In this document: positions 1 to 12,900 of the stretch, piece after piece
How the letters are laid out: every line of letters starts with the position of its first letter
How positions within the stretch are numbered: the first letter of the stretch is position 1
Assembly: GCA_013397455.1 (NCBI GenBank)
Contig: VYZB01000119.1
Location: forward strand, 459,701-523,700
DNA: 64,000 nt
Direction of reading: 5' to 3'
DNA from: Crotophaga sulcirostris
Taxonomy: Eukaryota > Chordata > Aves > Cuculiformes > Crotophagidae
Position numbers and translations under genes: made by a program
Notes under the pieces: model-generated
What the model was told of the DNA's origin: nothing
Databases searched by the model: none
Seen by the model: the letters and a program-made list of their open reading frames with translations, nothing else

Positions 1-620
1 AGGTTCCGCGCCGCGCCCGCAGCGGAGCTGCCCCGCCACCGGTCTCCGCCGCTCCCGCACCGCAACCGGGGGCTCCGCCGGCTCCGCACCGCGCCGGAGC
101 TCCCCTGGCACCGGGGGCTCTGCCGGTCCCGTCCCGCACCGCGCCCGGGGCTCCTCTGGTACCCGCACCGCACCGGGGGCTTCGCCGGCCCCGCACCTGC
201 ACCGCAGCCGGGGCTCCGCACCGCGCCCGGAGCAGAGCTGCACCGCACCGGGGGCTCAGCCGGTCCCGCACCGCCCCCGGGGCCCCTCACCGTGCCCCGC
301 CCCGCCCCAGGGGCTCCCCCAGCACCCGCATCGCACCGGGGGCTCCGCGCGTTCCGCCCGCTCAGCGGGAGCCTGCGGGGCCGCGGTGCGGGGCAGGCGG
401 GTCCCGGGTCCCCCCGTGGCGGCTCCGCAGGGCCGGGGCAGCCCCGCTCCCCGCGCCGCTCCCCCGGGCTCCAGCGCCTCGGAATTCTCCCTCCCGGCGG
501 CCGCTGCGGATCCAGGAGCCCGAACTCCCGTCGCGACCCAGGTAAAAGCCGCGCTGCTTCAGCCGGAGCGAGCAGACGGAAGGAAAACTCGAAGTGAGGC
601 GCGGAGGAAGAGCCCGCTCG
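1..620. promoter_or_regulatory. CpG island, likely 5' end of a gene
   Basis: The first ~620 bases are far richer in G+C and CpG than the rest of the window, which is AT-leaning. The change at about 600-700 is sharp. In vertebrates such islands usually mark promoters and first exons. No TM1-like melatonin-receptor coding exon is readable inside it. The nearest downstream gene on the + strand is MTNR1C, so the simplest inference is that this island belongs to the MTNR1C 5' end, with coding exon 1 just left of the window. It could instead be the promoter of another gene. A CAG|GTAAAA donor-like site sits at 539-547 (break 541/542), near the island's right edge. The open frames here (292-597 and 386-790) are Pro/Arg/Ala-rich by composition and are not called as genes. 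Confidence 0.75.
60..350. repeat. Degenerate GC-rich minisatellite (~45 bp period)
   Basis: The 11-mer ACCGGGGGCTC, or a close variant, recurs at about 65, 110, 172, 207, 247 and 335. It is usually followed by a CGCCGGTCCCGCACCGC-like segment. Spacings are roughly 35-62 bp with a mean near 45, and the 247-335 gap fits two units. Units are diverged by substitutions and small indels, so this is an old or drifting tandem array inside the CpG island. Each unit carries a run of four or five G on the + strand. Confidence 0.7.
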
Positions 621-3600
621 CTCCTCTGCCCCAGCCCCGCACGTGCTCGGTGTTTTCATCCCAAAGCTGCTGCGCTTTAGGTGACTTCACTGGAAGCAGA
701 GTGAAATTTTTTCATGTGTTTTTTTTTTTCCCGTGGGTAATTCGAAAGTCTACTTTGGAGCCTCGCATATTGATCAGCCTAATGAATTAATCCAGGAAAA
801 TAGTTGATATTAACCATTTTATAGAAGGCTGATTTTTTTTATTATTTTATTTTAGCAATGAAATAGCATTCATAAGTTACTCTGAAAGGAGTTCCAGGTA
901 GTCTGTATTGTCTCACTTTAAACGTAGAGCGTGTTCTGCCAAGGACTACACCACTGTCTGCTTTTACAGCGAAAGACATAAAATGATCTTGAGTTTTACA
1001 CCTTGTAAAATGGTTTTAGTGAAATTTCTCCGGTGTTCGGAATGTGTAAGACAAAGTTGTATTGGAGATGCTGATCTCTCTGTCTCCATAAATACAGAGT
1101 AACTCAATAGGGTTCAGAAAAAGCCGCTGATGGGTTAGACTGATGAGACAATTTCCCTTCCAGTGCCTTTAACATTTGATTGATTTATTAATGATTGCAC
1201 ACAAATGGCTGTTGGCTCAGGCAGGCACTGGGTGCAGTGACCTCGACCGGTGAGTTTCTCTCTAACTGGTACACAAAGTGTATCCCATAGTATCCCCAAT
1301 ATGCAAACATGCCGTGCTGGGTTTGTGAGAACTTTAACATAGTTGGGAAAGGTATTTTCTGTTCTGTTCAGCTTTGCTTTAAGATGTGAGTGCTGTGAGC
1401 TTGTGATCAGTGGTTCTGCGAAAGGAAAGTAGAGGCACCCTTCTCTTTTTCCACCAAGATAACCTGTAGTTTGTGTTATCTGGCTGATTGAGCAGCAAGC
1501 AGATTTGAAACTCTTTAGCTGCTCTTATCACCTTTCAAATTGTTAATCACTCTGAAGACTGCTGCAGCTGTGAGTTGAGTTAAAGTTCCTTCGAAAGTGA
1601 AAAAGAACAGCTTTCACTTGAAAGGAAAGATTTGGAAAGCATCTCCACATCTTAATCCTTGTCACTAGCCTGTTGTCTGCTCTATGTACAAGCTATTGGG
1701 AGGTACAAGTAAAACTAACACAAGCGAAAGCTTTGCTGACCTCACTGGTTTGAGGGGAGGTGTCTCTTGTCACACACAGAACTTGAGTGTGACTGCTGGG
1801 GAATTCAGTGTTATGTGCATCAAAGTGCTGGTGGGTGTTGAAGACCCATCCTACTTCATTGACCTGAGCATCGTTCCTCCTTCAGTCAACAGCCTGAACT
1901 GGGAATGCCTTTGCCAAGTCACTAGAAGGGTTCAGCAGCAGGAAAGCGAGGTGGTCAGACGATGGTGATGCTCTGAAGTTCAGTAAGGTAAAACATCTAA
2001 CCAACACCTAACTGTTGTCATCTTGTTTTGCTGAAAAGATCGTGCATGTTTAGGGTGTTCAGACAATATCCTGCATCTGCCCACACTGGGAAGCAAATGT
2101 ATTGTCTGTCTCTCTGGGTACAGAATAAGAAGTCAGGAGTTTCGGCTCAGTTCGTGCTCCTCCTGACTTGTGAGCAGCACCATGAATGAGAGGGGCTCAG
2201 CTGGAGTGCAGCAGCCAGGTTGAACTCCTTTGGACAAAGAGCTTCTCCGCTCATGTTCAAACCTACCCTAATCCAGTGGAGTAAAGGAAAAGGGCACCGT
2301 TATGATGTGTGAGCTCTTGCCAAATCCTGGAAGTGCCAAGCCCTCTATTTCTGGAGCAAACTCACAGGGAAGCTAGCAAGAGCCCATCTGCAAGGTCCTA
2401 AAGTTACATCCAGCTACGCAGACACTTGGACCATATGGGCAGCTCTGAGAGCTTCAAACAAATCTCCAGGCTTTGCTCCTTATCTCCACAGTGGAGGACA
2501 TTTAAATGGTTGAGGGTGAAGGGCGTGGGGAATAGCTCTGCTCCTCTGGCAGGAGAGATGTCTGTATGTCTTCATGGGAGGCAGGTGAGAAGGGGTGAAC
2601 TTTTTTGGCAGCTGAAAGCCTTCACAAACATAGTGACTCTGCGGTCCCTGCACTGGTGGAGTTTAAAAGCAAAAGACCTGACCTTTAAAACTTCCAAAGA
2701 GAAATTACTCCACTCCTCTTGCTCTTTGTGAAGGAGTAATGTGGTGGCTGCTGGTGTGTCCTGTGTTGTTAGTGGTTGGTGCTCCAAGCACTGAGCACAG
2801 ATCAAGGCCCATGTAGCAAATACCACGAGTGAGCTGTGTCTGGCATGGCATGTGCAGAAGCTGAAGGCTGCTGGCATGACTGAGTTCACAGGGTTTCCTT
2901 TGTGGGTCCTGCAGCCACCTGCTCTTTGGGCAGAGACTCTGGAAATACTCTAAATACTCTTCTCCAACTCTCCTGAACTTGCTGCAAATTTTGGTGCTCA
3001 ACCAAAATGTGCATTCCCTGACCAACCCCCCATCCCAATCTCCCACCAGTGCTGCCTGGAGCTTTGCATGCAGAGAGCAATTGCTGCCGCCCCGTGGGCT
3101 CTTTTCCCTGGTGGAACTGCTGTCTCAGGAGAGCCGACACCTCCGCTGGGGCAGGCGGCGCAGGTGTAACTCTAATGAGGTCAGCGGGCTCAACCAGCTT
3201 TTAATCCCCTGGATGCACACTGTACAGTGATGCTTGCCTGGCGCTGGGGATTTTGTTCTTGGACTGTCACAGCGGCTGAAGTCAAGCGCCACACACAAGT
3301 CTGCACGCATTATGTCAACACAGTTACCTTTGTCAGCCAAATGTGTGCTCTTTGAAGAAATACTACATCAGTTTGACATGCCCTCCAACCAGAAAACTGT
3401 GTTGACTAGCACTAATTGTATTTCCATCTCCAAATACTGGCATTCCCTGCTTCTGCCACGGACCACCGGCAGGGTAGCCAGTCTGCATTTCCCGGGTCAG
3501 GCTCTTTGCCCTCTGAAAATATTGGCGCAACACTTAAGGTTTTATTTGCTTGAGCAGGGTTTTTTATTTACTGTTCCAATACCTCTGAAACTTCCTGGCT

Positions 3601-6600
3601 GACCTGGGATATGTTTGTATTCATTGTTTTATTTAAAAGTCAGTGTTAGGGATTTAGTGAGCTCCTTTAAGCACTCCATTGTGCAGGTTTTCTAGTGATG
3701 GACATGAAGATGTTTAATAGATGGTGGTGAGTATTGTCCCAACTTGCTTCTAGAATTCAGAGAATTTTGTTATAGTCAAGATCTGCCATCCTTAACTGCA
3801 CAGATAAAAAGAAATGCATATGCTTTCTACATCTTCTATGTTGGGATAATTTCACTGTACTTTTTCAGCATCGAGCCTTTTTTATTAGTCGATTGTTTCC
3901 TTTTCTGGCATACCTACTGGCATTAGTTTTGTGATATCTTTTAGTTTTCTTTATAAAATGTATTGATTTCCAGCTACTAATTTTATAGTGCATTTTCTAT
4001 TTGTTACATATTTTATTTATTTCTAAATTTGGCTCCTATCTTAAAAGAATTTCTTTCTTTAAACAAAACGAGCATATTTGAATATAGTACTGCTTTTTGG
4101 GGGAGGAAGACTGGTTCTGCCAAGGCATCTCCCAATGAGCACTTGTCTCATTTGCTTATATTTAGGTGTTTTCTCTCAGTTATTTTTGTGTCTGTCTGTT
4201 TATAGTTTTTGGAAACTGACCTTTTAAGGACCTTGTGTTGGGCCATGTTCTGTTTCCTTATCTCAAATGCAGTTGAGAGCTGTGATTAGTTTTATCCCAG
4301 CTATTGCAGGATTCCCCAGTCATAGAAAGCTATCTATTACATGTAGGTGTGTTGAATTTTTTTTTTTTAGCACCACAAACCCTCCAGCATCTGCCACAAG
4401 CCTGAAATTACATCTTTTTCTTTCTGTACATTGCGGGTAGATGCTTCAGGAGCTGCTCATCTGTTCCACTGATTCATTTGTCTATAGCAAACTCCCACCA
4501 GTGCTTCTGATTTATCCAGCCTCTGACCCTCTGAAATGTCAGGGACTCTGCAGCAGCTGGTGTCTTGGCTTTCTGGTGGGCCAGATGAGACATTCCTTGA
4601 AGAAAACACACAGTTTGTCGGTGAAACAGTTTGAAGGCTGTTGGTGCTGTAGGGGACCCTGGAGCTGCATCCCCTTCCGTGCTCCCTGGGTCCTCTAGTG
4701 CGTAACGATGACACCTGGCACCCTATGTGACTTTTTAGTGGGGTGGAGGGCTGTGACACCAAACGGGTGAGCTGCTGACAAATGGTCTCGCTGTTGGTGG
4801 GGAATAACCCATGGCAGTGTTGGCTTTTAGCTTCGCTATTAACTCACTCAACTGGACGGTGATGAATTTGCCGTGACCGAGCTGACTGCCAGCGATGCTC
4901 CCGGTGCCACCAAACGTGGGAACGTTGGCTGCAGCAACAGGGCTGCTCCAGGGAAGGCTGGCTCAGCCTGGGGCTCGGCGCAGCGATCGCATGGGCTGAA
5001 CAATTGGTGCAGAGGAGTTCTTGGAAGCGGGCTGTTGTGTGAGGAGCAGGGGTGTACCCCAGTGCACCCAGTGGGCTCTGGGAGCAGTGGAGCAAGCGAG
5101 CTGGTGGGGCTGTGTCTGTCCTCTCCTGTGTCCTTCTGCTGCAGCCTCCTGGCCCTGTGGCTCTGCAGGCAGTTGCTGGAGAAGGGCCACTGCAGGAGGT
5201 GGGGGAAGCGGGAGCCACAGCAGGATGAAACTTGTGAGAAAATTAATTTGGATTAAGGTACAGCGCAAGCTTTAAGTGTCATAGCAGTGTAAAGTGAAGA
5301 ACAGTCTTAACCTGTTTTTTCCTAGAGGGTGATTTGCATAGTGAGATGCAAAGGAATGGCACTTGGCTCGGTCTGTGTCACCGCTGAAGGGCACAGCCCC
5401 ATGGCCAAGCAGATTTGGAGAGGTCGCTGACAGCATCATCTTCATGTGCTCCAGCTCTGGGGTTCAGGTCGAGTTCCCACCCAGACCCTTGCACATCTCT
5501 GCTCCGAGCAGTGCTGGGCTGGGCTCCTGGGGCTGCAGGAGCAGCGAGGTGCCTGGAGTGCTGAGGCTCAGAGCTGCCATCCTGCTCAGCGCGGCATGCA
5601 TGGCCCCATGCTGTGCTGCTCCCATGCTGTGCTCTGGGAGCTCCAGAGGATGCAGCAACTCTCTCGGACATGACCAACTCAAAAGGGTTGGTTTTTTTTT
5701 GTTTTTTTTTTGGAATGCAGTAGCTTCAGAAGTTTTTCTAAATTGGTCCTTTGTACAGGTCCATAGATGATCCCAAGGGGATCAAGTTGAGGGGATTCCA
5801 TCCCATCAACTGTGTAAGGTCAAAGCCCCTATTTTTTGGTTTAGCTTTTTTTCTTTTTAACTATTTTTGGAGAACTCGCACCCTTATACAATTCATGTCA
5901 GTGGGAGTGTTTTTAGGAGTGCTGGATCTCAGGAGCCCCTCTGTGAAACTTTGCAGAACTTACAGCAGAAGTCTCCTCCAACTCCCACAAGCTGTTTTTC
6001 AGGAAAACTCCTGTTTGGAGCAGAACTTGAACATGGTGCTGTAAGTTGTGGATGTGTGGCTGAGGAATGGAGTTAAAATACTGTCAGTCACTCAGTAAAT
6101 CAGCAGTGCTCAGCATGCATTTCAGGTGTGCCAGCAGTCTGATAGCCAGATGGTATGTGTTCAGGCTTATGTAATAAATATATGATTTGAGAGAAATTAA
6201 TCAGGTTTCCACTGGAAACTGTAATTCTGACATTTCTGAGCTCAGGAATATTTGTCTTCGCAAAGTGTTCAAGGAAAGTTTTATTATGCATTGGTGCAGG
6301 TCTCTATACAATTACCCTCAAACTACTTGAAACAAAATTCCTCTGATTAGGAAGATCTGTCTCTTGTACCAGGCAAAATTACAGCTTGGCTCCCTGGGAC
6401 AGCCACCCTATGGACCTCAGCAAGAGTTAGCAAGCCAGGTCAAGCCTGATGCTGAGCTCTTTCTCCCTCTACCCCTTTGTCCTTCCTTACCTCTAGCAAA
6501 AGCTTTTCTGTTTTTTCCTTTCAGCCCCAAAGAGCATTTCTGTCCCAGGACTTGATGTTCCTGAAAGATTCAGAGGGCCAGTTTAGGTAACAGCAAATAA

Positions 6601-9600
6601 TCAATTACCTTGCAGACAGTCCTTCAACACAAGCTGAGACATGTTTTGGGAAGAGGGAAAGTGAGCATACGTGCTCAGAGTAGCTATTCCCTGTGTGACT
6701 TGTGGAGTGATTAATTAAAAGGCTTAAAAAGACAACTATCACATGATGGCCTATAAATAAGATGGAAATTAATTCAGAGATGGTTTTTGTTTGCTTTTTT
6801 TCCCTTTTTTGCATTTTCATTGCATTTTGTTTGCTTTTCTTTTTTTCTGTGCAGAATGTTTAATCCCTTCCAAGTCCATCCCACAGCAGAGAGCAGGGGC
6901 AGAGGAGAAGAGGACTGTCCTTTGGGCTGGTTGGCAAGGAGGAGGCTGTGCCACAGTCCCAGGACACTCCTGTCCCTGACAGCCCCAGTCTGGTGGGGGG
7001 TTTTTTATGCAAAATGTAGAAGGAAACCTGTGGCACACCTTTCTCATGTTTAACAATTCTTATTCCCCAAAGTTGGAGTAAGGACCAGTGAGTCCATGTC
7101 TTCAGAGACTGTCCACTTGATGTCTTCTATGGAGAGATGTCAGATCTTGCTTTGTTGAATGATCCTCAGTGTCACCTTCAGATGTGATGTTGAGGAATGC
7201 TGTGACTGCTGCAGGGCACTGAGGGCCAGCAGACCAGGGTCTGGCCTGCCCTGAATCCCTACTTGTCCTGTGACTTTGATGCAACACTCACGGGCTTGGG
7301 CTTGGTCCTGGGTGAATTTCAAGCACAAGTGAGCTGGACGTGGAAGGAATGAGAGTTTCACAGCTGTGGATCCCAGGCTGGCATGAAAGGATCCAGGTAG
7401 GGATGTGTTCAGTGAGGCCTGGGGGAGGAGGATGCTCCGAAGGTGAGGGAGAAGTGAGATAAGTGGGAAAGCTGATGGAGCAGTGAGAATCCAGCCACAG
7501 CAGGAGGAATGGTGATGGGATGTCCCAGCCGCCACCGAAGTGAACAAGGGCAGGCTGTGGGATGCTCAGACTAACTGAGCTGCACCTCCTCCCCATCCCC
7601 AGAGTAAAGGTGGGGAGAAACAGTTGCTCTGTCTGTTGCAGGCATTTGTGTTTGACAGTGAGGGCAAGTGGGCTCAGGAGGCCCTGATGTCTTCTGGGAG
7701 GGAAGGCAGCTGGCCCCATGGGTGCCAAGCAGGCACACAGCCTGCACTTCCACGAGCTTTATGAGCCATAAGTTAAATGGAGTCTAATGTATTTCACCTT
7801 GCTCCTGGCCCTGTGTCTGGCCTTCAGATCTCTGCTGTGAGTTTTATTTCTGCAGATATTGCAGTGGAAAGTAGAGCAAATTGAATCTTAATGGGGTGGG
7901 TGAAATCCACAGCAGTCGCATTTGGATGCATTAGGAACGGGAGCCCTGGCCCCTGCTGCCAGAGGGAAGCGCTGCCTGGCAGCCAGGAGGGGGGAGCAGC
8001 CTCCCAGTGCACCCCCAGCCTGGCTCCTGGGGGGCAGGGGCTGCCCACACCAGCCTACGTGGGGGGCACAGAGCTCTCCTGTGGCTTTGGCTCTGTCCTG
8101 CCTGTGGGGAGATTCGCAAGGAGGGATTTAGGGAAAGGAGATGTTCTCCAGGTGGTCCAGGGTTTTCCAGTGACTCGTGCAGGGTGGGGGTGCTTGATTT
8201 GCTGCCTCCTGCAGGGTGAGGAGGGTCTGTTGGTTCAGGTGACCACAGCAGTTTAAGCCAGCCCTGGGACTTGCATATGAGCATGGCATGGGGAGGTTGT
8301 GGAGTGGGCAGCAGGCAGAGGAGATAAGAGGGAATAAAACATTGGGGTCCTGGTGCATGGGAATGGGTTTGGGCTCTGATTTTAGGGTGAAACTGCTGGA
8401 GACTGGGAGGAGATGATCTGTGCTCGGGGCTGGTTCTTCTGTACCTACCCAATCCACCTGCTTACTCTCCTGCTTGTGTCTGCTGGCCAGTTTTGATGGC
8501 ACAACCATCCAGTTCTCACTGTCCTCCTCCTACTTCTTTGGCCCTGAGTCCCACCTGCAGGCTGCTGGAATACTCCTACCTGGCCTTTTTAGTGTTTTGC
8601 GTTTGCCCTCCCAATAGGTTCATCAGCGCTCGGCTCTGGGGCTTCCCTGGGCCGGTGGAGAGTCCCTGGCTTAGAGGGGAGCAGAGTCACACCCAGAGGG
8701 GCTGGGGCTCCTCTGTGTGATGGGCAAGAGAAGAGCTGATGGGAACTGTGTTTCGAGGCACGCTGGCAGAGGAGGGGAGGCTTGGGGACATTGCAGGAGG
8801 CACATGGGGTCCTGCTTGTGTTCCCGAGGGAGCGGTGAGGCAGGGGTAGCAGTGCGGTGGCGCTTCCTCCACACTGCTGTTGGTTTCCAAGCAAAACCTA
8901 GTGTTGTTCTTGGCTGGTTCTTAGGAAAATGGATTATACCATATTCAAAATATTCACTCCTGGATTTAATAATATTGCAAAAATAACTTAAATGTATTTC
9001 TTTGAGAACTTTATGGTATTCCATGGAAATGCTGTCTCTTTATCTACTGGGTTTACCAAGCTTGTACTCCAAAGCCAACGTTCATGCAAGTTGTCGTTCT
9101 TTTAAATAGAAAGGAGGAACAATAGCCTGTGTTGGTAACTTTGGCCCCATGCTGTCTGAGGACAATGACTGTGCCTTGTATCATTCAGTACCTGCAGTTT
9201 TTCACCAGTTTCCTGGGTCATAGCTCTATGTCGACATCGCTAGAGAGGTGTCATGGGGAGCAGAGCCAGGGCTGAGCGGCTGGGTAGCCTTCCTCTACAA
9301 CTACACCTTTTCCAGTTTAATTTTTGATTCAGTCTCTGCACCTATGGAAAATGTTCTTTAGTCTCTGCATGTCAAGGTCCTCCCTCCTCATCCTTTGCTT
9401 ACTGTAGAACCTTTTTGAAGTTGCCTCAGTTGTGGAGAAACTGGGAAGGTGGTGGAGGCCACTCTATACTGGCTGGCATCTTCTCTACAGAGCTGACATG
9501 AGCAGCCCAAACAAAAGCAAACACCAGCAGCTACAGTTGATTCCCCAACCATGTGAAGCAGCCTAGCCTTACAGTGCCTGCAGGCCAAGCCTATAGCTTT

Positions 9601-9900
9601 TCTGTGTGGCTGGGGAGGAGATCAGAGCTGAAATTCAGGCCAGTAGTGCTGTGAGGGCGTTGACATAAGGTTTGTTAACTTTATCTCAGCATAGTAAAAA
9701 CCCTTTCCAGTTCCTGGTACAGAGACTAAAAGCAAGGATGGCAACATAAAATATCCCTGGAAGAGGCTTTCAGTAGCATTTGGAGTAGTCTGGAGTTGGA
9801 AAAAATCATATTCCTACTTTTCTCCAACAATCTCCATTGTCCTCTTTGATGCTCCCCTCCCACCTCCACTCTTCTGACTCCCGGTGGAAGGTAGATCATG
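621..9900. other. Non-coding DNA, probable MTNR1C intron 1 (first part)
   Basis: No convincing gene is visible on either strand. Open frames are short, overlap in several frames and match no protein family I recognise. Two more GC-rich patches (about 4850-5650 and 7200-8900) produce long overlapping frames by composition alone. Homopolymer T tracts occur, for example at about 5693-5711. If coding exon 1 of MTNR1C lies left of the window, this is intron. Confidence 0.5.
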
Positions 9901-12900
9901 CTCACACTAAGAGTATCTGTTAACATCTGACTGAAAATATGTCTATCTTTTCTGAGGTTTGCACCAATAGCTTATTTACAAATGGCAACTATGATCTCAG
10001 CATTTCAATAAACACGAGCAGCAAAGATGAAGATAAGTTTAAAAAGTCATCTGTGCTCTGCTTCCCATCGCTAGTTCCTACTGACCTTGCCAAAAATATT
10101 GGCACCACCTCTGGATTTTCAGTGCCCTACTTTGCAGGGAGAAATTATACTGTTCCCTTTTATGTAGAGATAGATGTCATTAAGTCAGAGATCGTATCTT
10201 GGCTTTTCCAAGGAAGACTAGAATTGAAAGACACCTTTTCGACCATACCCAACATGTGAGTGTTAGGTCAGCCGCATGCTCTGCCTTTGTGTCTTATGTC
10301 TTATGTCTTAAACAGTCTTTCTACTTATGAAAACTGATGAGGCGAAACTAATTGGATTAAGTTGAAAGCTTGCTGACAAAGCCCTTTAAAAGTAGGTGTA
10401 GTTGATAGGCACTGAAATGATCAGATATTGCAGTAAGGATTGCAAGCTCTGCCTCTCCATGAGAGTTTCTGTAGGGAAGACATAAGCGTGGTGTGAGGAC
10501 TTGCAGAAGAAGGCACGTGTGATGGGAGAGGGAAGGACTTGTTTAGAGGGAGGCTGTCAAGTCCCTTGAAACAGGCTGCCCTGCCTGCAGAGATCTATTG
10601 TGTCCAGCACTTAGGGCAAAGAGGAGCAGTGGGAGTCACAGTTGATCTGCTTGCATTTCTGGCTGTGATGCACCTGGGTGCCAAGGGAGAAGAGCAGTGC
10701 CTTTCTGCACGTTCCAGCTGTGCCCTTGCACAGCCACCTGTGTTTTAAGGGTTTCACAAACCCAGCCTGCTGCACTCTTTCAGTGCACTTCTCACCCAGA
10801 TTAGGAGTGGACTGAACATCTAGGGATATGTAGTGGTCTTCTGGTCCTTCAGAGATACACCAGCTTTATGCTCATAGGCAAATATAGAACTTGTTAGGCA
10901 ATGTACTCATGTTGTTTCTGACAGATGCTGAGCAGCCAGTTTTTAATGACCCAAGACCTTGCTGGTGGCTTCAGAGAGCTCTGCTTTCAGGAGGACAGCT
11001 GCAGTGAATGAAACATTCCCAGCCTGGTCTAGAATGGGATTGAAAGGTGAGGTGATGCTGTCTGTCTGCCACCACCTAGCTATGTCCTTCTAAAAGCCAA
11101 GTCAGGACAGAGGAGCTGGGAACTGACCTAAGGGAAGACCTAGGTGGGAAAACCAGGGTTTCCTGTGCAAGGCAGTGAGGGAGTAAAAGGGACTTTCCCT
11201 GACTAATTAGGACAATAGACTAATTAGCTAATGAGAGAAGCCTTCTCGGTGTGGATGTACCATCAGAAGCCATTAATTAAAAGTCTTGCTAAATCCCAGG
11301 CCTTTGAGATTAGTGTGGGAGCAAGAAATAACTGCTGGATGAACACCAGCATTGTGTTCCTTAATACGCACCCAGCCTTCTCTGTAGAGTGTTTAAAATA
11401 ATAAATTTGTTTTGGAGTAAATTATACAGATATGGAAACAGAGCAGTGGGCAAGCAACAAACAGGACTTAGAAGGAGCTAGACTGTTTCAACCTTCCTGG
11501 GGCAGCGTCTGTTCTTCCTTACTGATATTTTGACTGCAAGTCTCTCATTTGTTATTTCTTTTTTGAGACAAATTTCTCCCAGAAGAGGCTGGATTTCTTC
11601 TGATTGATTGTTAGCTTTGCAAAACTAATTGCTGCTGCTTTGATGAAGGGACCTTTCACAGTTTTTTCTTACCTTTGAAAGTGGTTCTTTTGCCCGTTTG
11701 CAACAAACGTGGAGAGATACCCTCTCTTCTTCCCATGTGGAATGAAGACAAACGATCAACTCTGACGCTTTTTTTTGGAGTGTAATCCTGTTTTGTAATC
11801 AACCTTTCTGTTTTCCTCTCCCCTGTTTTTAAATGAGTTTCAGCTTCCAGCAATCAACAAAACTGTGCTGTAAAGATGCGACTTGTGGAAAATTGCGATT
11901 GCCTTTTCCAGCTTCTATAGCATTTATAATGTGGGCAGAAGCTTCTCCTGTGAGGGTGCAGCTGAACAGCCTGCCACCACTGCCCTGACTCCTGCAGAGG
12001 TGGCATCAGCATGTCAGGACTCTGCTGTTCCTGTCTGCTTTATGATAGATGCTACACTGTAATGGACCCCACCCCAGCAGATTTTACCCTGTGGTTTAAT
12101 ATGCACGTGAGATACTCACTTCATGGGTTTGCACACGTGTATATATCTTGCTGGTTTGCTCATGAGGTTATGAAGCTTTGCTCTCACAGAAGATAAAAGT
12201 CAGCAAAGGTAGTTGGTGTGAAGGTGATTTTCACGTTAAGGGCAGTGTGGTTGTGCTGCAACGTTGTTGTGCACTGTGATCCTGTGCTTGTTGCCATATG
12301 GCTGTAGGACTTGGGTCATGCCCCCGTCTTGTAAACGTCCTTGCTGTGAAGCTGCTGAGTTGTTAGGCCAAGCCTTTAGCCCCAAGCTGTCCTTAGCTGT
12401 GGCAGAATGCCCCCCAAACCGGGGTGAAAGGATGCAGCACATCAATGAAGAGGAATTGCTGAGGAACACTTTGTCTGCCCTAACTTTCTGCCATGGATAT
12501 CTAAGACAAGTGCATTTTGAAACAGAAAACTGACCAGTTGTTCTGCACCATGTCACCCAAGAAAAGCAATTATTTTTTAAGAAGAAGAGACAAAAGAAGC
12601 CAATTCTTGCAAAGCATTAACTTTGTGCATGTCCTTCCACACACCTTGCTTCTCTAATTCTGCTGAGACTGCTCTTTCACTGGGGGAACCAGGAAGGGAG
12701 AAGAAAGGTGCTGTGTCCAGGGCATCTAAATGTGTTTGGTTGCTGACTGCAGGATCAGGGTGCCAGCGTGTTCAGGCGCCTGGCAGTGCATTGCAATTCT
12801 ATCTTTGGAAACCTAGCATCCCTTTTTGTTCTAATGGGTTTGTTTTAAGTCTTGGACTTTCCCCAGAGTGGGGTTATCAGTGTGCGCCGAATCCTTTTTA

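Noticed and set aside
292..790. Two overlapping long frames in the CpG island
   Set aside because: Pro/Arg/Ala-rich composition follows from GC content and the tandem repeat, and no domain is visible.
7931..8508. Long minus-strand frames of 173 and 126 codons
   Set aside because: They overlap each other and + strand frames in a GC-richer patch. No domain or splice context is recognised.
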